From the NCBI GenBank assembly GCA_032250735.1, contig JAVVEP010000015.1, positions 17,089 through 81,088 of the forward strand: a stretch of 64,000 nucleotides of DNA, in the 5' to 3' direction. This DNA comes from Gammaproteobacteria bacterium. Its GTDB lineage: Bacteria; Pseudomonadota; Gammaproteobacteria; SZUA-152. Of the stretch, positions 35,283-45,120 are shown one piece after another. Numbering within the stretch: the first letter of the stretch is position 1; every line of letters starts with the position of its first letter. The notes beneath the pieces were generated by a model. That model had not been told where the DNA came from, ran no database searches, and saw nothing but the letters and a program-made list of their open reading frames with translations. The position numbers were made by a program, and so were the translations under genes.

Positions 35283-35471
35283 TCACATACGGACCAGATA
35301 CAACAGCGCAAGGCCGCCCGCCATGCTGACCAGACTGGCAATACGAATCTGCCGGTCATTCATTTCGGTCAACGCCAGTATCTTTTTGCGAAACCCTGTG
35401 GGACTGATAAAGGGAAACAGCCCCTCTATCACCAACACCAGCGCGAGTGCGCGCAGCAGATCATCCCACAT
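35283..35471 (-). CDS. DUF2065 small membrane protein (YjeT-like)
   Basis: The 62-residue product has two hydrophobic helices (LLRALALVLVIEGLFPFI and IASLVSMAGGLALLYLV) joined by a polar loop with GFRKKILALTEM. This matches the DUF2065/YjeT family, whose gene regularly follows hflC in gammaproteobacteria, as here. Function is unknown; the position suggests a link to the HflKC membrane complex. Confidence 0.88.
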   Translation of the reverse strand: MWDDLLRALALVLVIEGLFPFISPTGFRKKILALTEMNDRQIRIASLVSMAGGLALLYLVRM

Positions 35472-35550
35472 TCATTCATAACTCATTGCATGGTCGCAGC
35501 GGTCACGCCGACAGCTTCGGCCGATTCATTTCAGGTTCTTTAAACATATA

Positions 35551-35581
35551 CCTGAATCCGTGGCTTAACCGCGGATTCAGG
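35551..35581. repeat. 31-bp hairpin repeat, copy 2
   Basis: CCTGAATCCGTGG-CTTAA-CCGCGGATTCAGG forms a 13-bp stem with one G-T pair and a 5-nt loop, flanked by A/T-rich DNA. It lies 12 bp after the hflC stop, so it may act as a terminator or mRNA 3' end. It is the inverse of the copy at 27003-27033. Confidence 0.8.
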
Positions 35582-35593
35582 ATATATAAATAC

Positions 35594-36448
35594 TTACTTA
35601 AAATATTTGAAGAACTCCGAATTCGGCTCAATCACCAGCACATCATTCTTGCTGGAGAAGGTCGTCTTATAGGCATTCAGGCTGCGATACAGGGAATAGA
35701 ACTCGTAATCCTGACCGTAGGCCTTGGCATAGATCTGCGTGGTAGCGGCATCGCCCTCACCACGCAGTATTTCGGCGTCACGAAACGCATCGGCAATCAG
35801 CACGGTGCGCTGACGATCCGCCTCGGCCCGAATCTTCTCCGCCGATTCCGCACCGCGCGAACGAAGATCCTTGGCGACACGCTCACGTTCAGCGCGCATG
35901 CGACGGAACACGGATTCACTGATCTCCGCCGGAAAGTCGATGCGCTTGATGCGTACGTCAATGATATCAATACCAAAGGCTTCCGCCTGTTTGTTGGCAT
36001 GTTCGGTAATCAGCTGCATGATCAGCAGCCGTTCACCCGATACCGCATCATTGATAGTGCGTTTGGCAAATTCGCCGCGCAGACCGTCCTTAATGATCTG
36101 TGACAGACGCAGATTGGCCTGCGCCATATCACCACCCGTCGCCGTGTAGTAATTGGCCACATCCTTGATGCGCCACTTCACAAACGAATCCACGATGAGA
36201 TTTTTCTTCTCACCGGTAAGGTAACGTTCCGCCTCTGCGTCCAGTGTCTGGATGCGCGAATCAAATTTACGCACATTATTCACGAACGGCGTTTTCCAAT
36301 AGAGGCCTGCGTCAAAATCTGTGCGTACAATTTCACCCAGACGGAACAGGATCGCCTTCTCCCGTTCATCGACAATGAAGATTGAAAACGAGGCGATAAC
36401 CACCGCCACCGCCAACAGAATACCGATCAACCCTTTAGCCTGTCCCAT
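35594..36448 (-). CDS. hflC: HflC, membrane protease regulator
   Basis: The 284-residue protein has one N-terminal membrane helix (GLIGILLAVAVVIASFSIFIV, 5-25), then an SPFH/band-7 domain with FRLGEIVRTDFDAGLYWKTP and KKNLIVDSFVKWRI, and a helical tail with ERVAKDLRSRGAESAEKIRA. With HflK it forms the large periplasmic complex that binds FtsH and controls its proteolysis. The ATG overlaps the hflK stop (TAATG), so the two are translationally coupled. Confidence 0.95.
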   Translation of the reverse strand: MGQAKGLIGILLAVAVVIASFSIFIVDEREKAILFRLGEIVRTDFDAGLYWKTPFVNNVRKFDSRIQTLDAEAERYLTGEKKNLIVDSFVKWRIKDVANYYTATGGDMAQANLRLSQIIKDGLRGEFAKRTINDAVSGERLLIMQLITEHANKQAEAFGIDIIDVRIKRIDFPAEISESVFRRMRAERERVAKDLRSRGAESAEKIRAEADRQRTVLIADAFRDAEILRGEGDAATTQIYAKAYGQDYEFYSLYRSLNAYKTTFSSKNDVLVIEPNSEFFKYFK

Positions 36449-37653
36449 TAGCGTACTCCTCTACTGCGAACACTGTCGCGCAGTCGTTGTTCTTCACTCG
36501 GTTCCAGGGTTGAGGTCTCACCTTCCACAATCTGGCGCGCCTTGGATGCATCGCCGGCGCCGCCAGCCATCATTTTGTCCAGTGGCAGATACAAGAGATT
36601 ACCGCCGCCTTTGACATCCACCATGACCTTGCTGCTGTTGCTCATCACCGATTCCACGGCCTCAAGATACAGGCGCTTGCGCGTCACCTTTGGCGCCTTG
36701 GTATATTCGGCCAGAACCTGCGTGAAGCGCGATGCCTCACCAGTGGCCTCTGCAATCACCTGTTCCTTATAGGCATTGGCTTCGGCTATCTGGCGTGCCG
36801 CCGTACCACGTGCGCGGGGGATAATGTCATTGGCATAGGCCTCCGCCTCATTGATGACACGCTGCTGATCACCCTGTGCCCTGACTGCATCGGCAAAGGC
36901 CGCCTGGACCTGCTCGGGAGGCTGTGCGTCCTGCAGGTTAACCGAGGTGACCTGTAAACCCGCCATATACCGATCCAGCAGGGCCTGCACCTCTTGCTGG
37001 GTCTGCGCCGTTATCTCGGCCCGGCCTTCCTTCAAGATAAAATCCATGTTGCTCTTGCCAATCGTCTCGCGTATCACGCTTTCGGTCAGCTGACGTAGGG
37101 TCGTTTCCGGATCTTTCACATTGAATAGAAAATCACTGGCGCTTCTTACCTTGTATTGCACGGCCAGTTTGATATCGACGATGTTCTCGTCCTGCGTCAG
37201 CATCAGGGATTCACTCCCCACGCTGCTCGCGTTCTGTCGACTACTGTCACCGGACCGAAAGCCGATGGTCAGGCTGCGGATATTTTCGATGTCCACCGTT
37301 TCTACGCGCTGGATGCCGCGCGGAAACCAGTGCGGCCCCGGCTGGGTGGTCTGATGATACTTACCAAACTGCGTCACCACGCCCCGGGTGCCTTCCTCAA
37401 CAATGTAAACCCCGGAGATGACCCACACCACCAGCGCCACGGCGACGATCAGGCCGACGCCGATCGAGCCGGCCTTGCCGGACCCGGTACCCGTGCCACC
37501 GCTACGCGCGCCACCGCCGCCAAACAGGGCGCCAAATTTTTCCTGAAGCTTTTTCACCACTTCGTCGAGATCGGGAGGACTTTGCTGATCATTTTTACGT
37601 CCACCCCAGGGATCTTTATTCCCTGAACCACCGGGTTCATTCCAGGCCATCAT
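36448..37653 (-). CDS. hflK: HflK, membrane protease regulator
   Basis: The 401-residue protein starts with a glycine-rich cytoplasmic stretch (MAWNEPGGSGNKDPWGGRKN), has one membrane helix near residues 73-95, and an SPFH/band-7 domain (VVTQFGKYHQTTQPGPHWFP, VQYKVRSASDFLFNV) followed by a helical region and a charged tail. HflK partners HflC around FtsH. Two adjacent ATG codons (37653 and 37650) follow GGAG; the second has the better spacing. HflC starts inside its stop codon. Confidence 0.95.
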   Translation of the reverse strand: MMAWNEPGGSGNKDPWGGRKNDQQSPPDLDEVVKKLQEKFGALFGGGGARSGGTGTGSGKAGSIGVGLIVAVALVVWVISGVYIVEEGTRGVVTQFGKYHQTTQPGPHWFPRGIQRVETVDIENIRSLTIGFRSGDSSRQNASSVGSESLMLTQDENIVDIKLAVQYKVRSASDFLFNVKDPETTLRQLTESVIRETIGKSNMDFILKEGRAEITAQTQQEVQALLDRYMAGLQVTSVNLQDAQPPEQVQAAFADAVRAQGDQQRVINEAEAYANDIIPRARGTAARQIAEANAYKEQVIAEATGEASRFTQVLAEYTKAPKVTRKRLYLEAVESVMSNSSKVMVDVKGGGNLLYLPLDKMMAGGAGDASKARQIVEGETSTLEPSEEQRLRDSVRSRGVR

Positions 37654-37890
37654 TACACTCCGTTTGTGAAAACTGTTTTTTTTGAAAAGTATTTTTCGAA
37701 AAAATTATTGTCTGGCAGGCGATCACTTAAGTGATCACTGCCGCGCATCGTGGTTGCGCGCCCTGTCACATGCCTTGTCACGTGCCTTGTTAATAGCACA
37801 GCACGTTGATCAATATAAATTGGTTGATTATCCGATTTTCGTCGGCACAGGAAGGGGATTTTAGGGGGTTTCGGTACCCAGCTGCAACCG
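37654..37890. other. hflX-hflK intergenic region with a perfect palindrome
   Basis: It contains GATCACTTAAGTGATC at 37721-37736, a perfect 16-bp palindrome inside a longer imperfect one (GGCAG...CTGCC). Next to it is a 12-bp direct repeat, CCTGTCACATG / CCTTGTCACGTG / CCTTGTTAATAG, at about 37761-37797. No small gene is evident. The palindrome could be an operator for hflKC. Confidence 0.5.
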
Positions 37891-39276
37891 TTAATCCGCC
37901 AGCACCGGATCAGCGCCGGTCTCCTGGGCCTGTGCATCGACCAGGATGGCGACACCTTCTGTTTTTTGCAGCTGCTCGAAATCACGGCGCGGCAATTCGA
38001 CCTCCAGCAGCAGATCGCCATTCTCCTCCGCCCGCTCATTCAGCACCTTGCCAAGGGTGAACAGCCTGGCCCGCAGGCGACCATTGGCGGCCGGCACGCG
38101 GATCCATTGGTGCAACTGCTCGGCACTAAACCGTTGATCCAGCACTGATTGCAGCAGCTCCATGCCCGCGCCGGTCTGCGCCGAACACCAGATGCGACGC
38201 ACCTGGCCGTCCTCGCCGCGTTCCAGCCGGGGCTGATAATCCGGCAGCAGATCGATTTTATTAAACACCTCAATCTGTGGCACCTTGTCCGCGCCAATCT
38301 CCTCCAGCACGGCATTCACCTGCTGGATCTGCTCTGGATAGTTTTCATTGCCGGCGTCGATCACATGCAATAGCAGATCGGCCTGACAGGTCTCCTCCAG
38401 GGTGGAACGAAAGGCCGCCACCAGGTCATGGGGCAGGTGACGGATAAAACCGACGGTATCGGCGAGAATAACCGCACCCGTATCGGGTAGTTCCAGTCGT
38501 CGCAGGGTGGGATCCAGGGTCGCAAACAGCTGGTCGGCCGCGTACACCTGCGATTCCGTCAGTCGATTGAACAGCGTGGACTTGCCGGCATTGGTGTAGC
38601 CCACCAGCGACACCGTCGGCACCTCCGCCTTGCGCCGCGCACGGCGGCTCTGGTCGCGCTGATTCTGCACCTTCTCCAGGCGTTTATTGAGCTGTTTGAT
38701 GCGTAGCGCCAGCAGGCGCCGGTCGGTTTCCAGCTGGGTTTCACCCGGACCCCGCAGGCCGATACCGCCTTTTTGCCGCTCCAGATGGGTCCAGCCCCGG
38801 ACCAGCCGTGTCGACAGGTGTTTGAGCTGCGCCAGCTCCACCTGCAACCGCCCTTCATGGGAGCTGGCGCGCTGGGCGAAGATATCCAGGATCAGGCCGG
38901 TACGATCCAGCACCCGACACTTGAGCAGACGCTCCAGATTACGTTCCTGGGAGGGCGCCAGGGCGTAATCCACCAGCACGAGTTCGGCCTGTTCGCGCTC
39001 GATAATCTCGCGCACCTCCTCCGCCTTGCCGCTGCCCATCAGATATTTCGCATCGGGAACACGCCGCCCGGCAGTGACCACGGCCACAGGTTCTGCGCCC
39101 GCAGAGATCGCCAGCTCGCGAAATTCGGCGAGGGTATCGGCATCCACCTTGGAGGCCGTCGCTCGCGCAGGAGATCTTAGCCGAGAAGAAAAATCCACGT
39201 GCACCAGCACCGCACGTTCACTGCCGGGGGCACGCTGTCCGGATGCATCATCCAGGGTACCGGGACGCTCAAACAA
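37891..39276 (-). CDS. hflX: ribosome-associated GTPase HflX
   Basis: The 461-residue protein has the HflX N-terminal domain (residues 20-165), the glycine-rich GGIGLRGPGETQLE near 170-183, a coiled-coil, and the G domain with G1 GYTNAGKST (226-234), G3 DTVGF (273-277) and G4 NKID. HflX splits stalled or heat-damaged ribosomes. The start is a TTG at 39276, chosen because it follows GGGAG and gives FERP, the usual family N terminus. It has a C-terminal extension of about 70 residues after the G domain, as in gammaproteobacterial members. It lies downstream of hfq. Confidence 0.95.
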   Translation of the reverse strand: MFERPGTLDDASGQRAPGSERAVLVHVDFSSRLRSPARATASKVDADTLAEFRELAISAGAEPVAVVTAGRRVPDAKYLMGSGKAEEVREIIEREQAELVLVDYALAPSQERNLERLLKCRVLDRTGLILDIFAQRASSHEGRLQVELAQLKHLSTRLVRGWTHLERQKGGIGLRGPGETQLETDRRLLALRIKQLNKRLEKVQNQRDQSRRARRKAEVPTVSLVGYTNAGKSTLFNRLTESQVYAADQLFATLDPTLRRLELPDTGAVILADTVGFIRHLPHDLVAAFRSTLEETCQADLLLHVIDAGNENYPEQIQQVNAVLEEIGADKVPQIEVFNKIDLLPDYQPRLERGEDGQVRRIWCSAQTGAGMELLQSVLDQRFSAEQLHQWIRVPAANGRLRARLFTLGKVLNERAEENGDLLLEVELPRRDFEQLQKTEGVAILVDAQAQETGADPVLAD

Positions 39277-39344
39277 ACACGTTACTCCCGGTTCCAGACA
39301 TGAGAATCAAGCTCAAGCTGCCAGGGGCAGCAGCAACTCGAACT

Positions 39345-39596
39345 TCAGGTATTGTGCGAATCTTGACCGCCTTCGATAGAGATCGGCAACTTCACGTTAC
39401 GTGCGGGCACCACCGTAGAAATCGCGTGTTTGTAAACCATTTGATTGACGCTGTTTTTCAGCAGAACCACAAATTGGTCAAAGGAATCAATTTGTCCCTG
39501 TAACTTAATACCATTGACCAGAAATATTGAAACGGGAACACGCTCCTTGCGTAGCGCGTTCAGGAAAGGGTCTTGTAACGATTGCCCTTTTGACAT
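39345..39596 (-). CDS. hfq: RNA chaperone Hfq
   Basis: The 83-residue protein has the Sm1 motif ([20 protein letters not shown]) and the Sm2 motif ([15 protein letters not shown]) that carries the YKHA proximal-face uridine site. The N terminus ([20 protein letters not shown]) is typical. It forms hexamers that bring small RNAs to mRNAs. The C-terminal tail is short compared with E. coli. It lies between miaA and hflX as is usual. Confidence 0.98.
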   Translation of the reverse strand: MSKGQSLQDPFLNALRKERVPVSIFLVNGIKLQGQIDSFDQFVVLLKNSVNQMVYKHAISTVVPARNVKLPISIEGGQDSHNT

Positions 39597-39789
39597 GGTG
39601 ATTCTCCTTTTATGTATCCTTATTGATTTTATTGGAAGCCGGTCATCTTAGCGATACACCAGCCCCCTCGGACAACGCAGTAAAACCCAAGCACTCAGCC
39701 ATGAAAGCCCAAGCAAAACAGTTAATTAACAGGCTTTTACACCGTCACGGAAGATCTGCCACTGTGGCAGTTTTTCATCCCTGACCTAC

Positions 39790-40740
39790 TCATATGGCAC
39801 TAGCCGCAAGATATTTCAAGACCTGGGCCAGAATTTGCCCCCTTTTCTCCTCAAAACCGAGACGGAATGCCGCCGCTTCCGGCTGATGCTTTAACCAGGT
39901 GAGCTGGCGCTTGGCCAGCTGGCGGGTGGCGATAACCCCCCTTTCTCGCAGGGTATCGTAATCACAATGGCCCGCGAGATACTCCCACACCTGTCGGTAG
40001 CCCACCGCCCGCATCGACGGCAGATCGACATGCAGATCGCCCCGCCGGTACAGTGCCTCCACCTCCTCCACCAGTCCCTGTTCCAGCATAGCCTGAAACC
40101 GCTGGGCGATCCGCTGATGCAGGGCGGCGCGATCGATCGGCGTGAGCACAATTTTCACGGGACGGCAGGGCAGATCATTGTTGATCTCCTGCCGCAGCAG
40201 GCTGCTCATGGAGGCGCCTGTCAGGCCAAACACCTCAAGCGCGCGCAGGGTGCGCTGCGGATCGTTGGCGTGGATGCGTGCCGCCGCCTCGGGATCGACC
40301 TCAGCCAGGCGGGCATGTAGATGAGCGAGGCCGAATTCGTTCAGCTCGGCCTCCAGCCGGGCGCGCATGGCGGGATCCGATGACGGCAGCGCCGACAGCC
40401 CCCGCTCCAGCGCATGAAAATACAACATGGTTCCGCCCACCAATAAGGGGATACGCCCACGGGCGAGGATTGCCTTGATCTCCTCGATGGCGCGCTGTCG
40501 AAACTGCGCGGCCGAAAAGGGCTCGGCGGGGTCACAGATGTCGATGAGACGATGCGGAGCGGCGGCCAGGGTGGCCGCATCGGGCTTGGCGGAACCGATA
40601 TCCATACCACGATAGACCATCACCGAATCCACGCTGATGATGTCGCAGGGTCGTCGCTGACACAGCTCGATGGCCAGCTCGGTTTTGCCGGTGGCGGTGG
40701 GGCCCATGAGGAAGATGGCGGGGGGGAGCATATTAGACAT
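39790..40740 (-). CDS. miaA: tRNA dimethylallyltransferase
   Basis: The 316-residue enzyme adds a dimethylallyl group to adenosine 37 of tRNAs that read UNN codons. It has the P-loop GPTATGKT (13-20), [20 protein letters not shown] near 34-53, and the tRNA-binding region [17 protein letters not shown] and [10 protein letters not shown]. Length is normal. It is upstream of hfq, from which it is separated by about 190 bp without a recognised gene. Confidence 0.96.
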   Translation of the reverse strand: MSNMLPPAIFLMGPTATGKTELAIELCQRRPCDIISVDSVMVYRGMDIGSAKPDAATLAAAPHRLIDICDPAEPFSAAQFRQRAIEEIKAILARGRIPLLVGGTMLYFHALERGLSALPSSDPAMRARLEAELNEFGLAHLHARLAEVDPEAAARIHANDPQRTLRALEVFGLTGASMSSLLRQEINNDLPCRPVKIVLTPIDRAALHQRIAQRFQAMLEQGLVEEVEALYRRGDLHVDLPSMRAVGYRQVWEYLAGHCDYDTLRERGVIATRQLAKRQLTWLKHQPEAAAFRLGFEEKRGQILAQVLKYLAASAI

Positions 40741-40757
40741 GGGTGCGTATTTTACAC

Positions 40758-40837
40758 GGGGACTGTCCTTTGGACTGTCCCCAAAGACGAAATAACCCCG
40801 AGAACCCCCGAGGGGGACAGTCCAAAGGACAGTCCCT
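40758..40837. repeat. inverted repeat with 25-bp arms between rimI and miaA
   Basis: GGGGACTGTCCTTTGG...CCC at 40758-40782 is inverted at 40813-40837 (24 of 25 positions complementary), with a 30-bp spacer. Each arm also contains a direct repeat of GGACTGTCC. It can form a strong hairpin in either transcript. No gene is present. Confidence 0.88.
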
Positions 40838-40854
40838 ATGCAAACTGGGCTCAG

Positions 40855-41325
40855 CTACAAGCGCAGGCTGGCCGCATAGATAAAGGCATCTTCGCGCCCG
40901 TGCGTCAGGGGATAATAATCCTTGCGCAGTCCCACCTGGTTAAAGCCCATCTGTTCATACAGAGCAATGGCGCCGGTATTGGAGGGCCGCACCTCCAGGA
41001 AGACATCGCGCACTTCCAGCGCATCCGCCTCGTCCAGCAGCAGGCTCAAAATTTCACGCCCCACCCCGCGTCGCTGAAACGCCCTGGCAACACACAGGTT
41101 CAGCACATGGGCCTCACCGGCACCGGTGGACATCACCCCGTAACCGGCCATCACCCCTTCCAGCTCGCCGACATGGCAGCGGTAGCCCACGCGCAGGCAG
41201 TCCTCAAAGATGCGCCGCGTCCACGGGAAGGGATACATCGCCAGCTCAATGCGCATCAGCTGATCAAGATCCCCCACGACCATGGGGCGCACCTCCAGGC
41301 CCGGGGTCTGCACCATCGCACTCAC
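40855..41325 (-). CDS. rimI: ribosomal-protein-alanine N-acetyltransferase
   Basis: The 156-residue GNAT protein acetylates the N-terminal alanine of ribosomal protein S18. The acetyl-CoA site is seen in VARAFQRRGVGREILSLLLD near 79-98, and the C-terminal FLEVRPSNTGAIALYEQMGF and RKDYYP are typical of RimI. The start is either GTG at 41325, overlapping the glycosylase stop (GTGA), or ATG at 41316. A RimI downstream of a family-4 uracil-DNA glycosylase is a common pair. Confidence 0.93.
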   Translation of the reverse strand: MSAMVQTPGLEVRPMVVGDLDQLMRIELAMYPFPWTRRIFEDCLRVGYRCHVGELEGVMAGYGVMSTGAGEAHVLNLCVARAFQRRGVGREILSLLLDEADALEVRDVFLEVRPSNTGAIALYEQMGFNQVGLRKDYYPLTHGREDAFIYAASLRL

Positions 41326-42239
41326 AGGCGCCCCCCGCCATCGCCCGGGAGAACGCTCCCGGCCACCACCGCGGCCGCGAAGCGCAGGTCCGCCCAGCTG
41401 TTGGCCTTCTCACTGGGTTTGTGCAACAGGTAGGCCGGATGGTAGGTCACCACCAGCGGGATTTCGCCGTAATGGTGCAGCTGGCCGCGCAATTTTGTCA
41501 CGGCGGTGTCGACCTTTAACAGATGGTGTGCCGCCACCGTCCCCATGGCGAGGATGACCCTGGGCGCCACCAGCGCAATCTGCCGCTGCAGATAGGTCTC
41601 GCATTGCGACATCTCCGCCGGCCGGGGGACACGATCCTCCGGTGGCCGACATTTGAGGATGTTGCTGATAAACACCTGCTCCCGGCCAAGGCCGAGGGCG
41701 CGCAACATATTATTGAGCAACTGACCGGCATCCCCCACAAAGGGCTCGCCCTGCTGCTCTTCGTCCGCCTTCGGCGCCTCGCCGATCACCATCCACTCTG
41801 CCATGCGGTTACCCGCCCCAAACACCGTTTGCGTGCGTGAGCGGTGCAGTTCGCAGGCTGTGCAGCCGGCCACCGCCGCCTGTAAGGCCGGCCAGTCCAG
41901 ACTGCGGACATCGGGCAGCGGGGCCGGCGCTGCCAGCGGCTGCCCCTCTGCCTCGCACATTTCCAGGCTGGGACAGTAATCATCGGTGGGCGGTGGCGGT
42001 TCCTCTTCGCCAGCACCCCCGACCGAGGGCGACACACGCTCCGGCAATGCCACAGCCGAGACAGGGACGACCGCCTCAGACACAACGGCTGGCGGTACTG
42101 CGGAAGGCAGTCCCTGGTCCGCCAGCATCGCCACGCCCCGTTCATCGCCCTGCACCTCATTCTGCGGGGCGACACGGCGCTCCCAGGCCTGGATACCCAT
42201 GGCCTGCAAGTAGGCGGACTGTTGTTGCCGTGTCGTCAC
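41322..42239 (-). CDS. family 4 uracil-DNA glycosylase
   Basis: The 305-residue protein has a low-complexity N-terminal third and then the family-4 domain. It has the cysteine-containing [17 protein letters not shown] near 134-150, [20 protein letters not shown] (the catalytic loop), [16 protein letters not shown], and [10 protein letters not shown] near the end. C-x2-C plus later cysteines form the family's Fe-S cluster site. It removes uracil from DNA. The start is a GTG with GAGGG upstream. The long acidic, proline-rich linker (35-120) is like those in proteobacterial members fused to a SPO1-polymerase-related segment. Confidence 0.9.
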   Translation of the reverse strand: MTTRQQQSAYLQAMGIQAWERRVAPQNEVQGDERGVAMLADQGLPSAVPPAVVSEAVVPVSAVALPERVSPSVGGAGEEEPPPPTDDYCPSLEMCEAEGQPLAAPAPLPDVRSLDWPALQAAVAGCTACELHRSRTQTVFGAGNRMAEWMVIGEAPKADEEQQGEPFVGDAGQLLNNMLRALGLGREQVFISNILKCRPPEDRVPRPAEMSQCETYLQRQIALVAPRVILAMGTVAAHHLLKVDTAVTKLRGQLHHYGEIPLVVTYHPAYLLHKPSEKANSWADLRFAAAVVAGSVLPGDGGGRL

Positions 42240-42270
42240 GTGATGGCCCTCAACTCACCCAATAGCTTCG

Positions 42271-43809
42271 TTATACCTGGGGGTGTTGCCGATCCATCGG
42301 CACCAGGACACGATTCAGGGCATTGATGTAGGCCTTGGCCGAGGCGATAACGATGTCAATATCGGCGCCCTGTCCATTGACAATGCGCCCGTCCTTTTGC
42401 AGCCGCACGGTTACCTCACCCTGGGAATCGGTACCACTGGTGATATTGTTCACCGAATATAACTGCAACTCGGTACCACTGCTGACCATCGACTCAATGG
42501 CCTTGAACGCCGCATCGATCGGGCCGCTGCCGGAAGCCATGGCATTTTTTTCCATGCCATCAATCTTCAGCGTCACGGAGGCAGCGGGCGTTTCACCGGT
42601 TTCGGAACAGACCTTGAGCGCCACCAGCTTCACCCGTTCGTTTTCGGCCTCGAGATTGGCCTCGGTGACCAGGGCCTGTAAATCGTCATCGAAGATCTCG
42701 TGCTTTTTATCGGCGAGTTCCTTGAAGCGCACAAAGGCATCATTCAGCTCTTCTTCACCCGCAAAGCTGACGCCCAGTTCCTGCAACCTCGTGCGAAAGG
42801 CATTACGCCCCGAGTGCTTGCCCAACACCATGCGATTGGCGGACCAGCCCACATCTTCGGCGCGCATGATTTCGTAGGTCTCGCGACTCTTGAGCACGCC
42901 ATCCTGATGAATGCCGGATTCGTGGGCAAAGGCGTTGGCGCCGACAATGGCCTTATTAGGCTGTACGGTAAAGCCGGTGATGCTCGATACCAGCCGCGAG
43001 CAGGGAACGATCTGGCTTCGATCGATGTGGTCGACATTGCAGGCAAACACATCCCGGCGCGTACTCACGGCCATCACCACCTCTTCGAGCGCGGCATTAC
43101 CGGCCCGTTCACCCAAACCATTAATGGTGCACTCCACCTGACGCGCACCGCGCGCAACCGCGGCCAGCGAATTGGCCACGGCCAGGCCGAGGTCATTGTG
43201 ACAGTGTACTGAAAACACCGCCTTGTCCGCGTTAGGCACGCGCTCGATCAGGTTGCCGATGAGGTCACCAAACTGATGCGGCAGGTTGTAACCCACCGTG
43301 TCGGGAATATTGACCGTGGTGGCACCGGCATTGATCACCGCCTCCAATACGCGACACAAAAAATCCAGCTCGGAACGCCCGGCATCCTCCGGCGAAAACT
43401 CCACATTATCGGTGAACTGCCGGGCCCGCTTCACGGCCCGCACGGCCTGCTCCACCACGGCATCCGGCTCCATGCGCAATTTCATTTTCATATGGATCGG
43501 CGAGGTGGCGATGAAGGTATGGATGCGTCCCGAATTGGCACCTTTGAGGGCCTCACCGGCACGGTCGATGTCCTTGTCCAGCGCACGGGCCAGACCGCAG
43601 ACGGTACTGTCCTTGATGACATTGGCCACCGCCTGCACCGACTCGAAATCGCCCTGGCTGGCAATGGGAAAGCCGGCTTCGATCACATCCACGTGCATGC
43701 GCTCCAGGGCCCTGGCGATACGCACCTTCTCGTCGCGGGTCATGGAGGCGCCCGGGCTCTGCTCGCCATCACGCAAGGTGGTATCAAAGATGATTAATTG
43801 TTCGCTCAT
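42271..43809 (-). CDS. leuA: 2-isopropylmalate synthase
   Basis: The 512-residue enzyme condenses 2-oxoisovalerate with acetyl-CoA in the first step of leucine synthesis. Landmarks are the metal/substrate motif [16 protein letters not shown] (8-23), [20 protein letters not shown] near 204, [19 protein letters not shown], and [11 protein letters not shown]. The C-terminal LeuA regulatory domain, which binds leucine for feedback inhibition, is present (about 390-505). GGAG lies before the ATG. It is the last of the ilv-psd-pssA-leuA series on this strand. Confidence 0.97.
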   Translation of the reverse strand: MSEQLIIFDTTLRDGEQSPGASMTRDEKVRIARALERMHVDVIEAGFPIASQGDFESVQAVANVIKDSTVCGLARALDKDIDRAGEALKGANSGRIHTFIATSPIHMKMKLRMEPDAVVEQAVRAVKRARQFTDNVEFSPEDAGRSELDFLCRVLEAVINAGATTVNIPDTVGYNLPHQFGDLIGNLIERVPNADKAVFSVHCHNDLGLAVANSLAAVARGARQVECTINGLGERAGNAALEEVVMAVSTRRDVFACNVDHIDRSQIVPCSRLVSSITGFTVQPNKAIVGANAFAHESGIHQDGVLKSRETYEIMRAEDVGWSANRMVLGKHSGRNAFRTRLQELGVSFAGEEELNDAFVRFKELADKKHEIFDDDLQALVTEANLEAENERVKLVALKVCSETGETPAASVTLKIDGMEKNAMASGSGPIDAAFKAIESMVSSGTELQLYSVNNITSGTDSQGEVTVRLQKDGRIVNGQGADIDIVIASAKAYINALNRVLVPMDRQHPQV

Positions 43810-44155
43810 GTCTTGCTCCGTAGGTATGGAACCATCTTAACAGTGGCGCTGGTAATTTTCAGTCATTCACTGCCGATGATTGCATGTCACATTCACCGTT
43901 GTGCCCTGCGCGTTCGCACAGCACAAAAATCATTTATATAAGTATGTGGGGGTATTTGTCTGCCCTAAGGCAGCAGTCGCAGAAGAGCGAGGCCGGAATA
44001 CAGGTCAACAGAAGCCGCCTGGCCGACCGTGCACACAGACGCCTGCCCGGGGAGGGCATTGTATCGTGTCATGTGTGCGGTGATATTCATTTCAGTGTGT
44101 AGTCCTGTTGCTTACTATAGGGACGCTTGGCAGAAATCTCAAGCGCCCTGGCCGA
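43810..44155 (-). promoter_or_regulatory. leuA upstream region
   Basis: A 346-bp gap that probably carries the leuA promoter. On the minus strand, TATAAA at about 43937 lies 18 bp after CAGACA, a plausible but weak sigma-70 pair. No leucine-rich leader peptide or terminator hairpin was found, so attenuation of leuA is not supported. No gene was recognised. Confidence 0.35.
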
Positions 44156-45001
44156 CTAGTCTTCCGCTTGTCCGCCACTGCTGCTCGCACGACGCTCCGC
44201 CCGGCGGCGGCGCAGTGACATCAGGGTCACGACCGGACCAGAGAGCGCGTACACGGCAAAGCCGGCAAACAGCACCTGCGGCGGGTCCAGCGAAATCAGC
44301 ACGAACACCAGCACCACCACCAGCAGGGCCACAAAGGGCACCTTGCCCTTGAGGTCGAGATCCTTGAAGCTGCGATAGCGGACATTGCTCACCATCAGTA
44401 GGCCGCAAAAGACCGTCACCACCAGGGCCAGATAGACCACCCTGCTGCCTTCGTTGAAATAGCCCTGCCCCACCCACACCATGCCGGCGACCACCGCGGC
44501 CGCGGCGGGACTCGCCAGGCCCTGAAAATAACGCTTGTCGGCACGTCCCACCTGGGTATTGAAGCGGGCCAGACGTAATGCCGTGCCCGCCGTGTAGATG
44601 AACGCCGCCAGCCAGCCCAGTTTGCCGATGTCAGACAAGGCCCAGGTGTAGACCACCAGCGCCGGCGCCAGGCCGAAGGAGACCATGTCGGCAAGGCTGT
44701 CGTACTCGGCACCAAAAGCGCTCTGGGTATTGGTCATGCGCGCCACCCGCCCGTCCAGGCCATCGAGCACCATGGCGATGAATATCGCCACCGCCGCCGA
44801 CTCAAAACGCCCATTCATGGCGGCGACAATGGCATAGAATCCGGCAAACAGACAGCCGGTGGTGAACAGGTTGGGCAACAGGTAAATGCCCCGGTGGGGA
44901 CGGCGCCTTTCCCCGGTCACCAGTGTCTCTTCCGTGTCGGCGGCGGTAGCCGAGCTGTCGCCCGGCTTATCGTTCGGTTTGTCGTCGTGCTTGTCAGTCA
45001 T
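44156..45001 (-). CDS. pssA: CDP-diacylglycerol-serine O-phosphatidyltransferase
   Basis: The 281-residue membrane enzyme makes phosphatidylserine from CDP-diacylglycerol and serine. It has the CDP-alcohol phosphatidyltransferase motif DGLDGRVARMTNTQSAFGAE, followed by YDSLADMVSFGLAP (D-G-x2-A-R...G-x3-D-x3-D), and about eight membrane helices. The first 40 residues are polar with DDKPNDKPGD repeats. I chose the ATG at 45001; the frame extends upstream but without family similarity. Its product is the substrate of the psd product encoded just upstream. Confidence 0.93.
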   Translation of the reverse strand: MTDKHDDKPNDKPGDSSATAADTEETLVTGERRRPHRGIYLLPNLFTTGCLFAGFYAIVAAMNGRFESAAVAIFIAMVLDGLDGRVARMTNTQSAFGAEYDSLADMVSFGLAPALVVYTWALSDIGKLGWLAAFIYTAGTALRLARFNTQVGRADKRYFQGLASPAAAAVVAGMVWVGQGYFNEGSRVVYLALVVTVFCGLLMVSNVRYRSFKDLDLKGKVPFVALLVVVLVFVLISLDPPQVLFAGFAVYALSGPVVTLMSLRRRRAERRASSSGGQAED

Positions 45002-45120
45002 AGTTACCGTATCGTCACCGTGGTAATGCGTGTTGAAATAATGTGCGCATCGCGCATGCGCAGTCCGCTGCTCTTTACACCCTAACACCCTTACACCGTC
45101 TGCAATGGCGTCGCCATCCC

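Noticed and set aside
37804..37817. FNR-like sequence TTGATCAATATAAA before hflK
   Set aside because: Only one half-site is good and hflK is not expected in such a regulon; likely chance.
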